This document shows positions 5,652 through 6,003 of a DNA stretch of 6,003 bases, in pieces. The number at the start of each line of letters is the position of its first letter. Position 1 is the stretch's first letter. The notes below the pieces were generated by a model. It saw only the letters and a list, made by a program, of their open reading frames with translations, searched no databases and had not been told where the DNA came from. The position numbers were made by a program, and so were the translations under genes. The DNA comes from Symbiobacteriaceae bacterium (GTDB lineage Bacteria > Bacillota_E > Symbiobacteriia > Symbiobacteriales > Symbiobacteriaceae). The DNA lies in the NCBI GenBank assembly GCA_027356675.1, contig DAHVXO010000371.1, positions 1-6,003 on the forward strand, given 5' to 3'.

Positions 5652-5680
5652 TTGACAGAAACTTAATATAAATTTATATT
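5652..5680 (+). promoter_or_regulatory. Strong sigma-A-type promoter facing the transposase gene (antisense)
   Basis: TTGACA (5652-5657) is a perfect -35 box, the spacer is exactly 17 bp, and TATATT (5675-5680) is a 5/6 -10 box. Transcription would start near 5687 and run into the 3' end of the transposase on the opposite strand. The -10 box is half of a perfect 16-bp palindrome AATATAAATTTATATT (5665-5680), which might bind a regulator. Confidence 0.65.
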
Positions 5681-5686
5681 TAGGCC

Positions 5687-5896
5687 GTTAGGTCACTTCG
5701 AACCGTAACAGGAGAGCAACGGTAACATGTCAAGCACCTCAGGTGACATAACTCGATGAATTTATCAAGGTTTAGATTGCTGCAAGGACGAGTTGAGCGC
5801 GCGATGCCCGGTTCACACGGTTCTAGCCTTTGTGAACCAAGGTGTGGAAAGGATGGAGTTAACTCCCTTCCGTATGGAGCCTCCCCTGTGGAGGCT
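5687..5896 (+). ncRNA. Candidate structured RNA downstream of the 5652-5680 promoter
   Basis: Starting from the inferred start site, successive helices can be drawn. CCGTT/AACGG spans 5685-5722, so its first bases fall at the inferred start, and ATGTCA/TGACAT spans 5727-5749. GGTTCACA/TGTGAACC (5810-5817 with 5831-5838) has a 13-nt loop. AGCCTCC/GGAGGCT (5878-5884 with 5890-5896) has a 5-nt loop and lies inside the transposase coding strand's complement. Large-loop helices beside an IS110 transposase suggest a bridge/seek-RNA-type guide. The standard guides are thought to run in the transposase's own direction, so this assignment is tentative. The 3' end is unknown. Confidence 0.35.
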
Positions 5897-5911
5897 TGTA
5901 CAGGCGGTTAG
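5727..5911 (+). other. Two ATGA-overlapping mini-ORFs under the 5652-5680 promoter
   Basis: ATG 5727 opens a 10-codon peptide (MSSTSGDITR, stop 5757-5759) with AGGAGA at 5710-5715, 11 nt upstream. Its stop overlaps, as ATGA, the start at 5756 of a 51-codon frame ending at 5909-5911. The layout resembles a leader peptide with translational coupling. The second frame is antisense to the transposase end and its peptide shows no recognisable domain, so the frames may be fortuitous. Confidence 0.2.
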
Positions 5912-6003
5912 ACCGCAGCAGGCAGTCTACCAACCTGATGAGTTTGCGGGCAGTCAGCACGAGGGCGCGTTTGTGAGCGTGGGTCTTGGTCTCCGCTTTC
6001 TTG
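5859..6003 (-). CDS. IS110-family transposase, C-terminal fragment (runs off the window)
   Basis: 47 C-terminal residues are visible before the TAA at 5859-5861. Seen: KRALVLTARKLIRLV followed by DCLLRSNRLYKPP, the typical C-terminal helix of IS110/IS116/IS902 transposases. Family knowledge: these are DEDD/Tnp-domain recombinases that insert circular elements, guided by an RNA from a non-coding end of the element. The catalytic part lies outside the window, so activity cannot be judged. The stop codon sits in a perfect 12-bp palindrome, GGAGTTAACTCC (5855-5866). Confidence 0.8.
   Translation of the reverse strand, partial: KKAETKTHAHKRALVLTARKLIRLVDCLLRSNRLYKPPQGRLHTEGS

Larger units (their letters stand above)
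5590..6003 (-). mobile_element. Partial IS110-family insertion sequence: 3' end of transposase plus its non-coding flank
   Basis: The transposase end (5859-6003) is clear. The flank from about 5590 to 5858 is AT-shifted: 17 of 60 bases at 5641-5700 are G or C, against a GC-rich chromosome. It carries no ordinary gene. IS110 elements usually lack terminal inverted repeats and target duplications, so the outer boundary cannot be set from this sequence; 5590 is only where base composition and apparent gene debris change. Confidence 0.5.

Noticed and set aside
5590..6003. Group II intron or CRISPR array
   Set aside because: No intron-type 5' GUGCG start, reverse transcriptase or catalytic domain V was seen, and there are no regularly spaced repeats.
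1..6003. tRNA or rRNA genes
   Set aside because: No cloverleaf with a TTCGA-type arm and CCA end, and no rRNA core sequence, was recognised on either strand.

Overview
The window looks like a piece of chromosome from a GC-rich, spore-forming Firmicute. The clearest clue is a small acid-soluble spore protein gene (1270-1518, minus) with an intact GPR-protease-type site. Strong AGGAGG-like ribosome sites, frequent GTG/TTG starts and GC-rich coding DNA fit the same picture. A Symbiobacterium-like Clostridia relative would match, but that genus-level guess is an inference and was not tested.

Layout: (1) 1-1209, minus: 3'-truncated carbon-nitrogen hydrolase with two tandem nitrilase-type domains; the second looks catalytically dead. 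(2) 1270-1518, minus: alpha/beta-type spore protein, separated from the hydrolase by a long hairpin that buries the hydrolase ribosome site. (3) 1519-1688: divergent control region with an AT-rich palindromic island. (4) 1689-2564, plus: arginase, followed 40 bp later by an unrecognised 201-residue acidic protein (2605-3210), probably in one operon. (5) A strong hairpin at 3216-3244 separates these from a convergent minus-strand block: an 84-residue unknown protein (3247-3501) and, upstream of it, a CapA-family lipoprotein (3576-4625). (6) 4626-4984: 359 bp without a convincing gene but with three clear stem-loops, one a minus-strand terminator. (7) 4985-5386, plus: 133-residue protein with a possible degenerate GIY-YIG-like pattern, ending in a good intrinsic terminator. 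(8) 5438-6003: an AT-shifted stretch leading into the C-terminus of an IS110-family transposase (5859-6003, minus) that runs off the window.

The arginase would release ornithine and urea from arginine, and the nitrilase-like protein probably hydrolyses an amide or nitrile. A shared nitrogen-recycling role during sporulation is conceivable but is only an inference from adjacency. The most unusual region is the flank of the IS110 transposase. It holds a near-perfect vegetative promoter (TTGACA, 17-bp spacer, TATATT) pointing towards, and antisense to, the transposase gene, followed by a chain of stem-loops and two ATGA-overlapping mini-ORFs. IS110-type elements are known to use bridge/seek RNAs from their non-coding ends, so this is the best candidate here for a non-coding RNA. 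Its orientation is not the one expected for the standard model.
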